Below, one piece after another: positions 11,805-23,610 of a DNA stretch of 64,000 bases. Position numbers and translations under genes: made by a program. Source of the DNA: Stachybotrys elegans (taxonomy: Eukaryota > Ascomycota > Sordariomycetes > Hypocreales > Stachybotryaceae); the NCBI GenBank assembly GCA_020746835.1, contig JAGPNK010000005.1, positions 124,001 through 188,000 of the forward strand, in the 5' to 3' direction. Numbering within the stretch: position 1 is the first letter of the stretch; every line of letters begins with the position of its first letter. The notes under the pieces are model-generated. The model was not told where the DNA came from, did not search any database, and was given only the letters and a program-made list of their open reading frames with translations.

Positions 11805-13759
11805 GGAGGTTAGTTGGCTCTGAGTTTTGCAAGCAATATACACATCGTGAGGGTAAGATAAAGGTTTCTGCTCATTACTCTGAAATAGTGTCTTGGGTTC
11901 ATATTGCTTCGCATCACCGACGGGACAAAATGGATTAAGATTTTGATCTACGTTTGCCCCTTATTGATCACAACATATACTAGCAGATCAGGCATGTGTC
12001 TGTTCTTCTAATGTCAACTAGTTGAGTAAGTAATAGAACTAAGATATCTAAGCATCTCTAATGCTAATAGCGCATGAGAAAAATCAGTATACTAATGTCA
12101 ATGGTACCTGTAATACGTACGAGCTCCAGACTGCCTTGTCCTTTCTTGTTGCTGCAATGTTAATTACTACTAACTGGATATTTTCTATTCTACTGATTGT
12201 GCTGTGCTAATATGGAACTTATAAATGGCAACGCGCGTTAAAGCCTCAGTAGCCGGACAAATATCTCGTCTACTTTCTGAACCTCTTACTGTCTCGGTGT
12301 TGTCCCAGCTTCATGGAGCACGTCGCCCGGATCTACAACACGATCGTGTTCTGGAGACAGCTTCATGCACTGCATGCTGGTTTCCCTGAAGTTCAACTTA
12401 TTTTCGTTGATTTCACTTAGAACCTCCACAATGCCTCGTGGCACAGGAGCGAGCGCAGACACTAGTCGCCACTCCCAACACAGACAACGACCACTAGACA
12501 GAGAACAGCCCAGCCAGGACTTCAATCGGAATCTCTAAATGTCCAAAGAATAAAATCATCTTGTTCCGGGCTGTTCTTATCCCTTCTACCTGTCTACGAT
12601 CAATCCAGGACCGTCTGATCTATAACGGCGGGCTCAAATCGTCGCAACGTTCCACTCCGTAACCCACACTAACTCAAGCCCGAGCGTAACCATCAGATTA
12701 TTTACGATGAGGCGAAATGCTTCATGGCTGGATTGTTATCTCGACTGTAAAATTAATAGTAGCAACCCACTGCCGCGTCATCAGCCGTATCCCTCCGTAG
12801 TGATTGAACTATGATGCAGCGCGTACCATATTGTAAGTGGCTTTGAACCATAGAGGCAGGGCGCTTCGTGGTAGCTTGGACACTGCAAGTGTCAATGCCC
12901 AACGTCAAAACACATGTACCAATGACGGGACGGGGGATCAGACGGCAAGCCAAGGGGGTATAACGTCTTAGCATATAGCTTATTACGCGCACGGGCACGG
13001 CGCCAGCCGATGAAGACGCCTAGTTTCCTGGCATGAAACGCAAGGTCACCACACTAGTAGAAACCTTCTAAATAAAATCCTGGGTGTGCCAAGGGGGTCA
13101 ACTGCCGGAGGGACGCGCAATTCGTCATTGGCGGATGAAATGAAGAGGAGCATCATTAGATGAGAGAGAGTTCCGTATCACGGACATGACATAGCAAAGC
13201 GGCTCAATAGATCCAGGCACGCAGACCGCTATGACAGACGCTGATTGTGGTATCCAAGGATACGCCAGTCCGATCCCCGTTTTATTCGACGCCGTTTCCA
13301 TTTTTTAAACGGCGGCACAATCCGAACTTCCTTTTTCCATCAAACGAAACTTGGAAGCTTTCTTCGTTGTCGGAGCCAAAGCGCATCCGTACCACCAATT
13401 GAACCAATCGTATGATGAGGTGCCGTGAAGCGACCATCAGTCTCATGCGAAACACCAAACCCCCCGTGCGGGATGTCCGGCAGGGGTTCTGTGACGCGAG
13501 GCCAAGCCACTCGGCAATTGACGCCTTGGCTCCATTTGTTTCAGATGCCAAGAACAATTATGCGTCTCCTTACAAATAACGGAAACGATTGTATATTCGA
13601 GAAGCATTTAAAGAAGCCGTACAGCAAGCCCTTTGCTGGATTCTTTCGAAGCATCATCAACGGGCTGGACTCACGATTGACTTTCTATTCTCTTCTCCGC
13701 AACTTTATTTGTTAATTGACTTTCTATTCTCTCCATTCCCATCCACTCCCATTTTCAAG
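11805..13759. other. Long gene-free stretch
   Basis: Nearly 2 kb without a supportable gene. About 11950-12200 is strongly AT-rich with many TAA/TAG triplets, suggestive of RIP-mutated or decayed sequence. The last 250 bp are the probable promoter of the small secreted protein gene and contain a duplicated phrase, TTGACTTTCTATTCTCT, at about 13677 and 13716. Confidence 0.5.
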
Positions 13760-14279
13760 ATGAAGTGCCCCATTGCTCTCATTGCCCTGGCGCTGGCTGG
13801 ATCAGTCGTCAACGCAGGTATGCCATACTCGCATCTGGTCTTTGTCCTACGAGCATAATCTGACATTATTCCAGGACCTATCGCTGCCCGTCAACTCGGC
13901 AGCATCGAATGCAACCTGGCTCGCTTCCGCATCGTCAGTGCCCTCGGCAGCGCACGCTCGTCCATCAATAACATCGAGGACGAGACGATCAAGACGGCTG
14001 CCACGGCTGGTCTGGAAGAGGCCAACAGCGGCATTTCCCAGATTGCAAAGGCCATTCTTACCGGCCAGGCCCCTCCCCAGGAGTCACGAGATGTTGTTGC
14101 CGCTGGACTCAGCGCCATGGACGCTGCCCTGTCGTCGGTCAACAGGTCAGTTTACAGAACCAGGATTTATTGCATGTCGCTAACTGATTGACTACAGCAC
14201 CGATGTTAACATCGCCAAGTCTCGATCCTCGTTGCTCCGAGCCACCGCCGCCGGCCAGGATGTTGTTACCAACTGTTAG
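13760..14279 (+). CDS. Small secreted protein, two cysteines, unknown function
   Basis: Exons 13760-13817, 13875-14145 and 14198-14279 give 136 aa. The first exon encodes almost exactly the signal peptide (MKCPIALIALALAGSVVNA). The mature part is Ala/Ser-rich and predicted helical (IVSALGSARSSINNIEDETIKTAATAGLEEANSGI and onward), with one cysteine near its start (SIECNLARF) and one as the last residue (VVTNC). These could form a single disulfide closing the helical bundle. I do not recognise the family. Size, secretion and composition suit a cell-wall-associated or effector-like protein, but that is inference. Confidence 0.75.
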
Positions 14280-15872
14280 AGTGTATAATATGAGTGCCAG
14301 GATGGATGGGATATGTAGCAGATATAGACGGTGTTTCGGAATATTAGCATTGTTTTGCCAGAATAATTAAAGCTGGTTCAGTGAACTACCCTTCTGTGTG
14401 CTCCAGTCCTTTCCACTACACAGTTGGTGTAAAGAAGTGGGAAAGGGGTAAGCAAGCGCCTAACCCCTGCATCTCGAGGGTGGGAAGCCTGCCTCCCATG
14501 TCAAAACCTAGAAATTCGATTCATTCTGGATGTAACGTCATTATCAGAGTAGGGCCAGAAAAAGACACATGCAAGTTCTCTAGGGGGTAACGGAGGTGCA
14601 ATGGGCCTATATCAGACTCCAAGCAATGTCTAGGGCCGCACACCTTATACCCACAGCCCACAGGATGATGAATCTAGTGCATTAGCGATGGATATCGGGC
14701 TATCAGTGATGCCGATATCGACAAAGATACCATTGCTCGCGTCCAAGATTGGCATGTATCTGATAGCGATGGGCCACCTCCACCTCCTCTCTACCGTTGC
14801 CAACATCATTCCTCCTTTGTTATCCACTGTCATGACCCAGACTTGAGGCCGTAGCTCTGATAAGACTAGAAAGCCGAGAATAAAAGGACTCATCGCTCCA
14901 CACGTAGCCATGGACTCCCCGAGACTTCATCGCACACCTGCCCGTTCTTTTAGCAGACCTAAATTACCGATATTTTCTGTAATATCACGGCATTGCTGTA
15001 ATCGAAATATCCAAGTAATTCCATCATCACACTCGCTCTTCTTGTCTAGAGATCTTCGTCTGTTTTTTACGGATGCATCAAACACCCCGAGAAGATGCTT
15101 CTGGCTTTCAACAAGGTATTTACAAACTGTTGGGTTGTGGTTGAAGAGATAAGGATACCCTACAATTGAACCTGGACAACTCATGCATCCGAGAAACTTC
15201 CCCCACAAGCACTGCGACGGTATGTGAGATATTTTTCTTCAAAGCCCACCTTGAATTAGTCAACTCGGATCACCGGCAGATCCCAAGTGCCGGACACTTG
15301 ACCGTAATGCATGGCCAGCGTCAGCGTAACCTTGGGCAGCATCTCACCTGCATAATCCTGTACGAGGGTGTGATAAGAGATAACTGACATCATGGCACGG
15401 GGGATTTTTGCCACTCTGTCCTCCTTTGCAGGATACTCCGTCCCCCCTAACGCAGCTCTCCGAGGGTAGCCATGCTGTGTCTTAACTCCGTAGACTGGAA
15501 GTATCCTTTACGCAGCAACCCGATTTTCTCAACAATTGTCATCTATTGAGCTGATATCGTTTTTATCGTCAGAGGGGCCTTCCTCGGAGTCACTGTATCC
15601 CATTGGGGCACACGGACAGGAAATTCCACATCCTTTATGCAGCTTTACGCAGCGGCTATCTCTCGCACCCCAGCAAGCGGATCGTCTAGTGACTGGCTGG
15701 ACCCGAGCCGGATATTTTTGAGGAGCGTTACCCTAGTCATGAGCAACCCAGGGACCTTCAGGTCCTCGGCGTCAGATCTAGAGTCCGACCTGACATTCCC
15801 CGCGTCCCCATATTACCCCAGACACCGATACTTCTCCGCATGGCGCCAATCCGCCACGGAGAGAAAATAGCA
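14280..15872. other. Intergenic, no gene seen
   Basis: Scattered small frames on both strands show no recognisable similarity and no consistent splice joining. The right end is the promoter of the MFS gene. Confidence 0.5.
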
Positions 15873-15880
15873 TATAAATA
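15873..15880 (+). promoter_or_regulatory. TATA box of the first MFS gene
   Basis: TATAAATA lies 100 bp before the ATG at 15973. Confidence 0.5.
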
Positions 15881-15972
15881 CTTGGCTCATTGAGACCTGG
15901 GATCATCCTGTCCCTCTGGTTCTCCAAGCTGCCTTTCATCCAGCAGCCATCAACCATTCAGAATACATCGCA

Positions 15973-17812
15973 ATGGCAGCCCCTACAGACTCGCGACAGC
16001 CTGTCGCCTCCAAGGGGGAAGGGGCCCTGACGCATATCCCCAGCATTCCTGAAGACGAGAAGAATGCTGCGCATAGCGAGCACGACGAAGTCCGCGACTA
16101 CACGGGTACGAGCCGCAAGACGGATCCGGAGGAGATTCGCCTTGTTCGGAAACTTGATCTCTGCATCATGGTGAGCATTTAGTTGCGCCTTACAAGGAAG
16201 TCGGTGTTGACTTGGAAAAGCCCTGCTTGATGTTCATGTATTTCCTCAATTACATTGACCGAGCTGCGTTGCCACAAGCCCGTCTCAACGGTCTTGAAGC
16301 GGATCTTGGCATGCCTGAGGAGAGTACTCAATTTAACACGGCAGTCTCCATGTAAGTTCTTGGCAAATCCACTGAGGCGTCGCTAACATGGTGAATAGTC
16401 TCTTTGTTGGCTACGTCCTCATGCAGGTTCCCTCAAACATGATCATCACCAAGGTGAAGCCGGGACCGTACATGAGCTGTTGGATGCTCGTCTGGGGAAT
16501 TGTGTCTGGTATGTGGACTGTCCCATGCAGGAGTCTCGGTCTATTAACTACTCTTCCGTTTAGCCTGCGCGGCATTGGTTCACAACTTCCAGGGCCTCGT
16601 TGCCGTTCGATTCTTCCTCGGAATCACTGAAGCTCCCGTGTGTACCTTTCCATTCTCTCACCTACCGTTCTAACATAGATAGTTCTACCCCGGTGCCACC
16701 TACATGTTATCCACCTTCTACACTCGCCGCGAGATTGCTGCTCGCATCGCTCTCCTTTACTGTGCTCAAATCCTGGCAACCGGATTTTCTGGTCTCATTG
16801 CTGCCGGAATATTTGCTGGATTGGATGGTACCAGAGGCCTGGCTGGCTGGCGCTGGTAAGTACGGACGCGCTTCGTGCTCTCATACAGAATACTAACTTT
16901 TATCTAGGCTGTTCATCATCGAGGGCGCCGTTACCGTTTTAGTTTCGATCATCGGATTCTTCTTCCTCCCCAACACCCCCCTTACAACCTGGTGGCTGAG
17001 CCAACGCGAGAAGGAGCTTGCCCACGAGCGAATGGAAAGGGACAAGGTCGCGGATTCGGACGACAGCCCTGTCTCTGCCTTGGATGGTCTCAAGCAGGCA
17101 TGCAGGGACAAGAGGACGTGGCTGTTTTGCCTCATGCAGAACTTCCATCTCAGTGCCTGCTCCTTCAACTCGTTCTTCCCCACGTACGTTTGCACGCCTC
17201 AACAAGTCGATTGCATGACTGACTCAGAGACAGTGTGATTCGAACACTCGGATTCAACACTACCGTCACCCTCCTCCTTACATGCCCTCCCTTCATCCTT
17301 GCAGGAGCTACGGGTATCGCCTTTGGTTGGAGTTCTGGACGACTCCACGAGCGCACCTGGCACATCACGGCTGGTCTTGGTGTGGCCATTGGAGGGTTTA
17401 TCTTGGCCGCCGCCACCTTGAACACTGCTGCGCGCTACGTAGCCTGCTTCATCTTCGCCATGGGTGCTTACTCGGTCAACTCGGTCATTATTGGATGGGC
17501 CTCATCTACTCTGTCTCAGACCAAGGAGAAGCGAGCGGTATGCACACCCTGCCACGGGAAACAGAGTAACATGCTAATCCCTTTCAGGTTGTGTTGGCTA
17601 TGACCAACGTTGGCGGTCAGATTGGCTACATCTACGGTGCCTATCTCTGGCTCGAGTTTGACAGGCCGCGATATGGAATCGGCTTTGGCGCCTCTGCCGG
17701 CTTCGCCCTTCTGTCTATTCTCTGCGCTTGGGCGATTCGATGGATGCTGGTCAGGGAGAACAGGAGGATCCGGGCTTCTAGTTCCGAGGTGACGAACCTT
17801 TACGGCTATTAA
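15973..17812 (+). CDS. MFS transporter, anion:cation symporter (Dal5/allantoate-permease-like) family
   Basis: Eight exons (15973-16170, 16221-16351, 16399-16508, 16564-16637, 16683-16855, 16908-17183, 17234-17537, 17588-17812) give 496 aa. After a hydrophilic N-terminus of about 60 residues come the family hallmarks: LCIMPCLMFMYFLNYIDRAA in the first membrane helix, a cytoplasmic-loop motif in VRFFLGITEAPFYPG, then further helices and a central loop (SQREKELAHERMERD). The second half carries the usual six helices and a charged tail (VRENRRIR). Family members import carboxylates, vitamins or small amides by proton symport. Substrate cannot be told. It lies upstream of an alpha/beta hydrolase and a GMC oxidoreductase on the same strand. 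Confidence 0.9.
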
Positions 17813-18487
17813 GGGATGGATGGGCACAGCTGTTTCCCACGCCCAGTTCGGCCACTCCAGCCTTAACGATTGTGACGATAGCGATAGTCTAAGCATATAC
17901 TCGTGGGGCCAATGGTCAGGCCAAGCAATGGCGATCCAAGAGCAGGACTCATATGCAAGAATTGAATATTTCAAGATACCACATGTAAACAAATCAGCGC
18001 TGTATTTGCCTGCAAATGGCAACCAGTAGACTGGTCCTAAAGCCTGGAAGTTCAAAGTATTCGGCCCTGTTGCGCACACTATCTGCAAGAGCATGGTTCC
18101 TGTCAGCGCTTGTCCGCTCCACTGGAGCATAAGAGCCAGTAGGGCTGCGCCGATCCTTGAGCCAACAGCCCTGGGGCCACTATTGCTGACTTGTCTGTTG
18201 GCTTCCTTCTTGCTTGCCTCATACACTGCGGATTCAAGCCCAGCCGACGCCCAGATGAGGTACAGCTAGGCGCCGAACCCCATCGGGATTTCCACCGCGC
18301 CAACACTGACCAGGCCTGGCTCTAGAATGACGTTGGTCGAGATGGGTTATCTAAGTCGCCCAGGCCAGCATGGAGTACATAAAGAGGTGCCGCCGCCCTT
18401 GGCCTGGAGTTGTCCAACCTAAGCAGCATTCATCTCTTGATAACCCGCGTCATTGTCGCAGCTCCCACCACAAACACACGGCCCACC
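17813..18487. other. Intergenic, no gene seen
   Basis: Holds the MFS 3' end and the hydrolase promoter. The longest minus-strand frame overlaps the MFS last exons and has no recognisable content. Confidence 0.5.
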
Positions 18488-19326
18488 ATGAGCGCCGAAA
18501 AGCCAACAATCCTTATCGTGCATGGAGCATGGCACACGCCCAAGCATTACACTAAGCTAACAAAGGTCCTCGGGGATATGGGCTACGAGGTGCATTGTCC
18601 TATCCACCCTACTGTCAACGAAGCCCGGCCTCCTACCGCCAGTCTTGCAGAGGACACAAGCAACATTCGCTCATATGCCGAGGACCTTGTCAACCAAGGT
18701 AAAAATGTCGTCGCGTTGATGCATTCGTATGGAGGTCAGGTTGGCACGAATGCGCTGTACGGGCTGGGGACCAAAGAGAGGAGCGAGAAGGGCCTTCCAG
18801 GCGGCGTGTCCAGGCTCATCTACCTGAGTGCCCATGCCTTGGCTATTGGCCAATCAAGTCAGTATTTCCAATCCGTTTCCAACGAGGTTTTTGTGGTTTA
18901 ATAAATCATGTAGTGGTCGACAAGGTAAAGGAAATGGGCCACGAAGCACTCATCCCGCTTGTTTTCGACATTGCCGAGGACATGACGATTGTTATCCGCG
19001 ATTGCAAGGCGTTCCTCTTTGGCCAGCAGACCGATTACCCAGAAGAAGAAATGCAGGCATACATCTCGGATCTCAAACTGTGGAACGGGCAGGCAATGTA
19101 CGACCCGCTCTCACAGTGCGCCTGGAAGGAGATTCCAGCGAGCTTCATCGTGACCTTGAACGATACGGCTATTCTTGAGCCTTACCAACGAGCTAGCATT
19201 GAGATGATGAAAAGAGAGGGCATAGAGGTGGAAGCGTTTGATTTGGCGAGCGGACACTGTCCTAATCTCACAGCAGCTGATGAGGTGGCCAGCCTTGTGA
19301 ACAAGATCGTCTCCAGGGCTCAATAG
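18488..19326 (+). CDS. Alpha/beta hydrolase, small esterase-like
   Basis: Exons 18488-18857 and 18914-19326 (intron with GTCAGT donor) give 260 aa. The start at 18488 was chosen because CACCATGAG is a good context and the next residues (MSAEKPTILIVHGAWHTPKHY) open the fold at once; a longer frame runs upstream to 18410 without homology. The oxyanion segment is LIVHGAW, the nucleophile elbow is MHSYGGQ (Ser in H-S-Y-G-G), and the catalytic His is probably in the SGHCPNL segment near the C-terminus. There is no signal peptide, so it is likely cytosolic. Relatives hydrolyse esters or lactones of small metabolites; substrate unknown. Confidence 0.85.
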
Positions 19327-19868
19327 AAGGGTGGCACGAAGTGCGTTCAAACAAGAGAAGACCACGACGATGAACAGTCAATCTGTACACACAACACGGG
19401 CAGTCCATGACGTCTTGGCCGATTTTATTAATGACAAAATCATGTGTTTTGCAGCCTCTCATCTCCATTCCAGCCCGAATCACATGCCCACGGCTGTCTC
19501 GCACGCGACGTCGTCGCCTCGCATCACGAGCGCGCAGGTTCTTGGCACATAGCCACTTGCAGTGTTACATCGAGTCATTGAAACCCACCCCCCTGCCATT
19601 ATTGGGTGGCACCGCCGGCGCTCATACGGACGTGCCTGTGGCGTGGCTGGCTGACTGTAGCCGAAAGAGAAGGTGTCAGTGTCGGGCTCGGCGACACCAT
19701 CCAATCGTGTTCCTGTTCATGCGACTGTACGACGTGTCTGGACATGCCCTCGCAAGACATAATTTATCAATCCTTGGTGCCCTCTTCTAGCATTCTTCTC
19801 CTCCTCTCTCTTTCTTTCTTTTCCCCCCTTCACATTAGAAACACGCTGTGCTAAATATTGAGACAGAA
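19327..19868. other. Intergenic, promoter of the GMC gene
   Basis: No gene is supported. The last 70 bp are a pyrimidine-rich tract (CTTCTCCTCCTCTCTCTTTC) typical of a transcription start region. Confidence 0.5.
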
Positions 19869-21794
19869 ATGCTGCTGTCTCATCTTCTTTTCTTTGCCGC
19901 CGCCGTCCAGGCCGTGGACCTGGATGGCTACGAGTACATTGTTGTCGGGGCGGGAGCTGCAGGTGGTCCATTAGCCGCCCGTCTTGCCATAGCCGGTCGG
20001 AAGACTCTCCTGATTGAGGCCGGCGATGACCAGGCATCAAATGTCAACTACACTGTTCCGGCCTTTTCTGCTCTTGCATCGGAAGATCCCAAGATGTCGT
20101 GGGATTTCTTTGTTCGCTTTTACTCCGACGACGAGCAGCAGAAAAAGAACCACAAAACAACTTACGAGACGCCCGACGGCGCGCTCTACACGGGACTCAA
20201 CCCTCCACCCGGTTCTTCCATCAAGGGCGTCTTATATCCAAGAGTCGGCGCTTTGGGCGGCTGCACCGCTCACCATGCGCAAATCCAGATATATCCCTAC
20301 CGATCCGACTTTGAGGATCTTGCCACGCTGACGGGCGATGAGTCGTGGGACCCCGATAACGTGCGCCGGTACTACGTAGGCTTGGAAGACAACAACCACC
20401 TGCTCCCTCTTCTTCCCGGACACGGATACAACGGCTGGCTCGGGGTTGACACTGCACCACTCACGCTCGTTCTTCAGGACACGCAGCTTCTCAGCCTCAT
20501 CCTTGGGGGTGCATTCGCGCTGGGAAACAAGACTGACCACATCTTCAACCTCGTCACTCTTTTGGCTGGCGACGCAAATGCTGCTCGAGAGTCTCGCGAC
20601 AAGAACCCGGGCTTTTATCAGATGCCCCTTTCCGTCCGAGACGGGAAGCGTAACGGGGCGCGCGACTTTGTCGTCAGCGTCAGAGATGCCAGAAACTCGG
20701 ACGGATCCAAGAGATACCCGCTCGATGTGAGGACAAACTGCCACGTAACAAAGGTTATATTCGACGAGACAGTCAGCCCCCCGCGAGCGATTGGCGTTGA
20801 GTTCTTGGACGGTGCGCATCTCTACCGCGCCAGTCCGCTCGCCGGCGATGCGGCCCCGGGCGTTCCTGGTACTGCGAGGGCGTCGCGGGAAGTCATCATC
20901 TCGGGAGGAGCGTTCAACTCGCCTCAGATTCTCAAGCTCAGTGGTATTGGACCAGCTGACGAGCTTGAAGAGTTTGGCATACCCGTCATCGTGGATCTGC
21001 CTGGCGTGGGGACAAATCTGCAAGATCACTATGAAGTCTCAGTGGTTGGCCAAGCACCGTCTGATTTCGCCTTACTAGACGGATGCACCTTCAACCTCGA
21101 GGGCGAGGATCCGTGTCTCAGGCGATGGCAGAACCCTAATATTCTTGGCGACCGAGGAGTATACCAGACATCTGGTGCATCCGCAGCACTCCTCTACCCA
21201 ACAAGTGTATCCGCCAAGGGCGACTTCGACATCTTCCTGTTTGCCACGGTTGGGCAGTTTGCAGGCTATTATCCAGGATACAGCGTGGATGCTGTGGCTG
21301 AGCATAACAGGCTCAGCTGGGCCGTTCTCAAGGGCCAGCCGCGAAGCTCAGCCGGCTATGTGAAACTGCGCTCCGCTGATCCTCTTGACACTCCCGATAT
21401 TGTGTTTGAGTTCTTCAAGGACGGCGGGGAAGAGGACCTGCAGGCCCTGTACGAGGGCATCCTGTTGGCCCGCGACGCTTTTGACAGACAACTTGTGGAC
21501 GTCGAGGAGCAGCTACCGGGGGCCGAGGTGGAAAGCGAGGAGGATATCAAGGCGTTTATTCGGAATACTGCCTGGGGCCACCACGCTTCCAGCACGTGTC
21601 CCATCGGCACAGATGACGACCCCATGGCGGTCCTAGACTCCAAGTTTAGGGTGAGGGGGGTGACTGGGTTGCGAGTGGTGGATGCATCCTCCTTTCCCGA
21701 GATCCCTGGGACTTATACGGCGGCGTCGACGTATGTCCTGGGTGAAAAGGCTGCCGGAGATATTTTGTCAGAACTGCGACGGAGGGATCTATGA
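19869..21794 (+). CDS. Secreted GMC-family FAD oxidoreductase with non-canonical second catalytic residue
   Basis: Single exon, 641 aa. The start at 19869 gives a signal peptide (MLLSHLLFFAAAVQAVDL). A dinucleotide-binding motif, IVVGAGAAGGPLAARL, lies at about 25-40 with the flavin Glu in LLIEAGDD. The GMC signature YPRVGALGGCTAHH and GAFNSPQILKLSGIGP follow. The first catalytic histidine is H572 in WGHHASSTCPIG. The second catalytic position, His or Asn in most characterised GMC enzymes, aligns without gaps to Tyr616 in FPEIPGTYTAAS. Some fungal GMC clades carry an aromatic residue here, so activity is not excluded. Family members oxidise alcohols or sugars extracellularly with oxygen or quinones. 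Substrate unknown. Confidence 0.88.
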   Translation: MLLSHLLFFAAAVQAVDLDGYEYIVVGAGAAGGPLAARLAIAGRKTLLIEAGDDQASNVNYTVPAFSALASEDPKMSWDFFVRFYSDDEQQKKNHKTTYETPDGALYTGLNPPPGSSIKGVLYPRVGALGGCTAHHAQIQIYPYRSDFEDLATLTGDESWDPDNVRRYYVGLEDNNHLLPLLPGHGYNGWLGVDTAPLTLVLQDTQLLSLILGGAFALGNKTDHIFNLVTLLAGDANAARESRDKNPGFYQMPLSVRDGKRNGARDFVVSVRDARNSDGSKRYPLDVRTNCHVTKVIFDETVSPPRAIGVEFLDGAHLYRASPLAGDAAPGVPGTARASREVIISGGAFNSPQILKLSGIGPADELEEFGIPVIVDLPGVGTNLQDHYEVSVVGQAPSDFALLDGCTFNLEGEDPCLRRWQNPNILGDRGVYQTSGASAALLYPTSVSAKGDFDIFLFATVGQFAGYYPGYSVDAVAEHNRLSWAVLKGQPRSSAGYVKLRSADPLDTPDIVFEFFKDGGEEDLQALYEGILLARDAFDRQLVDVEEQLPGAEVESEEDIKAFIRNTAWGHHASSTCPIGTDDDPMAVLDSKFRVRGVTGLRVVDASSFPEIPGTYTAASTYVLGEKAAGDILSELRRRDL

Positions 21795-23506
21795 GCGATT
21801 ATTTGGGTTTCTGAAGATTGGTAATGAGTTCGGTTCAGCATAGAAGGGAGTATTGACTTGGTGAATCTAGTATCTGCATCGCGTACTCTCCGTAATCACA
21901 CACGGTGGCAACCTCCTTTGTAATCACGATAGACACCCTCCCTCTCACCTTATCTTGGGGACGGAAAATTCAGGAAGACGTCGAGGCAGAACTGCGGCAA
22001 CATCTTAATGCCACCATTATACCCCCACGATGGCACCTTCGGCGAGCGTCGTCACCACGATAAAGATGGTCGGGGCTGAAGAGCGCAGGGGGCTCAAGCA
22101 GCAGACACGCCCAGTTAGCAATGTAATTGAAACGATAAGCTTAGGAAATATTGGCGGCGGGCAGGACCCTTGCACCCGCGCGCGCTACGATGAATCTGAG
22201 TGTTTCCCCGCTGCGATAAACCTGGTTTTGGCGTGCCTTGATGCCGTCTTGGCACGTCGCCTTGTCTGGCTATCTGTGTGGGACAAGACAGGAATGACTA
22301 CTGCCAAGCCTCGAGCCGTCTTCCAACATCAACAGTTACCCGGCTGAACCAGACTGTGCTCTGAACAACGGTGATGCTGCCAACCGATGCTGTGCACGGG
22401 TGTTTCTGTCCGCCCAACCCTGTCTGCCCGCTCGTATCCCGCGTGGCCACGTCTCGTCTGCACCTACGGATACACATAAGCTTGTTCCCATCAAGCTTGT
22501 TCAAGATTAGCTTAGCTGCCGCGGGCCTTTTGCAGGGCGGGAAGTCGGGATATTCTGTAAGCCAATATTGACGGGGGAGTGGCGAGTGACCCGGCCCAAT
22601 CGAGATCGTGGCCTTGACGGCGGCTAGGAGGGGCTTATCATTTCACTGGCTCGATGAGGGCTTTGCTGTCGTGTCCCTTCCATGCCAGGGAGTTGCCTTG
22701 CCCAATCCCCGTTCCCGTAAAGCGCCCCCAGCCAGTCTCACGACTCTCCCTCCCACTCTACAGCCGATTTTTTTTCTCACCATCCTTCAAAGGCATAGGC
22801 TACGACCCCCTGCCCTGGTCTCCCTCGACTTCCGACAACACCGAGAATAGAACGTTTCCCAGATCGAGAGGGCCGTGGAATATTCTGGCACCAATCTCAG
22901 CAACTTGGCTTCTCTCGCAACCCTTAACAAAAGTTGCATTGAGGACTATAATGCTCGTACATGTCGCTCGTAGTAAGGAAAATAGGTCTTCTTCGTTGGA
23001 TGCAATTCGACAACTCCCCGTCTCACAGGGTCTGCCCGTTGGCAGATCTACCTCTTCGTCAGCCCGGTCTAATTGATTGGTCAGACTCTGAGATAGGAAA
23101 CCATGTCATGAAGACCAACGTGTTGACTAGACCCAAAACTGTTCAGAAATCAAGCCGCATAGTCGGGACAGTCGGGATGAACAAGCACAGCCAATCACGA
23201 ATCACAAGAGCGTCACTTCAACCTTGGAACTACGCCCTATTGAGGCTCAGCATCGTGGGCCATGTGACAACGAGGGCAAGGCCTCCCGTAATCTTTGCTC
23301 CGCGGGCATCGGGAATTCGGCATGCTGCTCAGCTTGCATGCGGCAACGTGGTGCATTAGCGACAGGCTGGGGTCGGCCGCCATGAATCCGCCACGAGTCG
23401 AGCATATGGAGAAGGGAGGAAAGAGAAGAGGAGATCAAGCATTCATTTCAGGCTGACGATGGTGCAAGTTACACGGCATGTTGGTATAATGCCGTCGGTG
23501 AAAAGG
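21795..23506. other. Intergenic, no gene seen
   Basis: 1.7 kb with only short overlapping frames on both strands. It holds several pyrimidine tracts but nothing I can name. Confidence 0.5.
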
Positions 23507-23513
23507 ATATAAG
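23507..23513 (+). promoter_or_regulatory. TATA-like box of the 23611 gene
   Basis: ATATAAG lies 104 bp upstream of the ATG, followed by a C/T/A-rich leader. Confidence 0.45.
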
Positions 23514-23610
23514 GGGGCATGCAGTCCCCCATCAAGATCCATCACCAAGCCTCGAGCCCTCTGTCTTCCCACCGCAGAAGCCCTTTAGTTCTTCATCTTA
23601 GACCGCCATC

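Noticed and set aside
12286..12998. Minus-strand open frames of about 80 residues
   Set aside because: Short, no homology, and not joinable by plausible introns.
19848..19868. Longer start of the GMC gene
   Set aside because: It would start at a GTG and place polar residues before the signal peptide; the ATG at 19869 gives a proper signal peptide.
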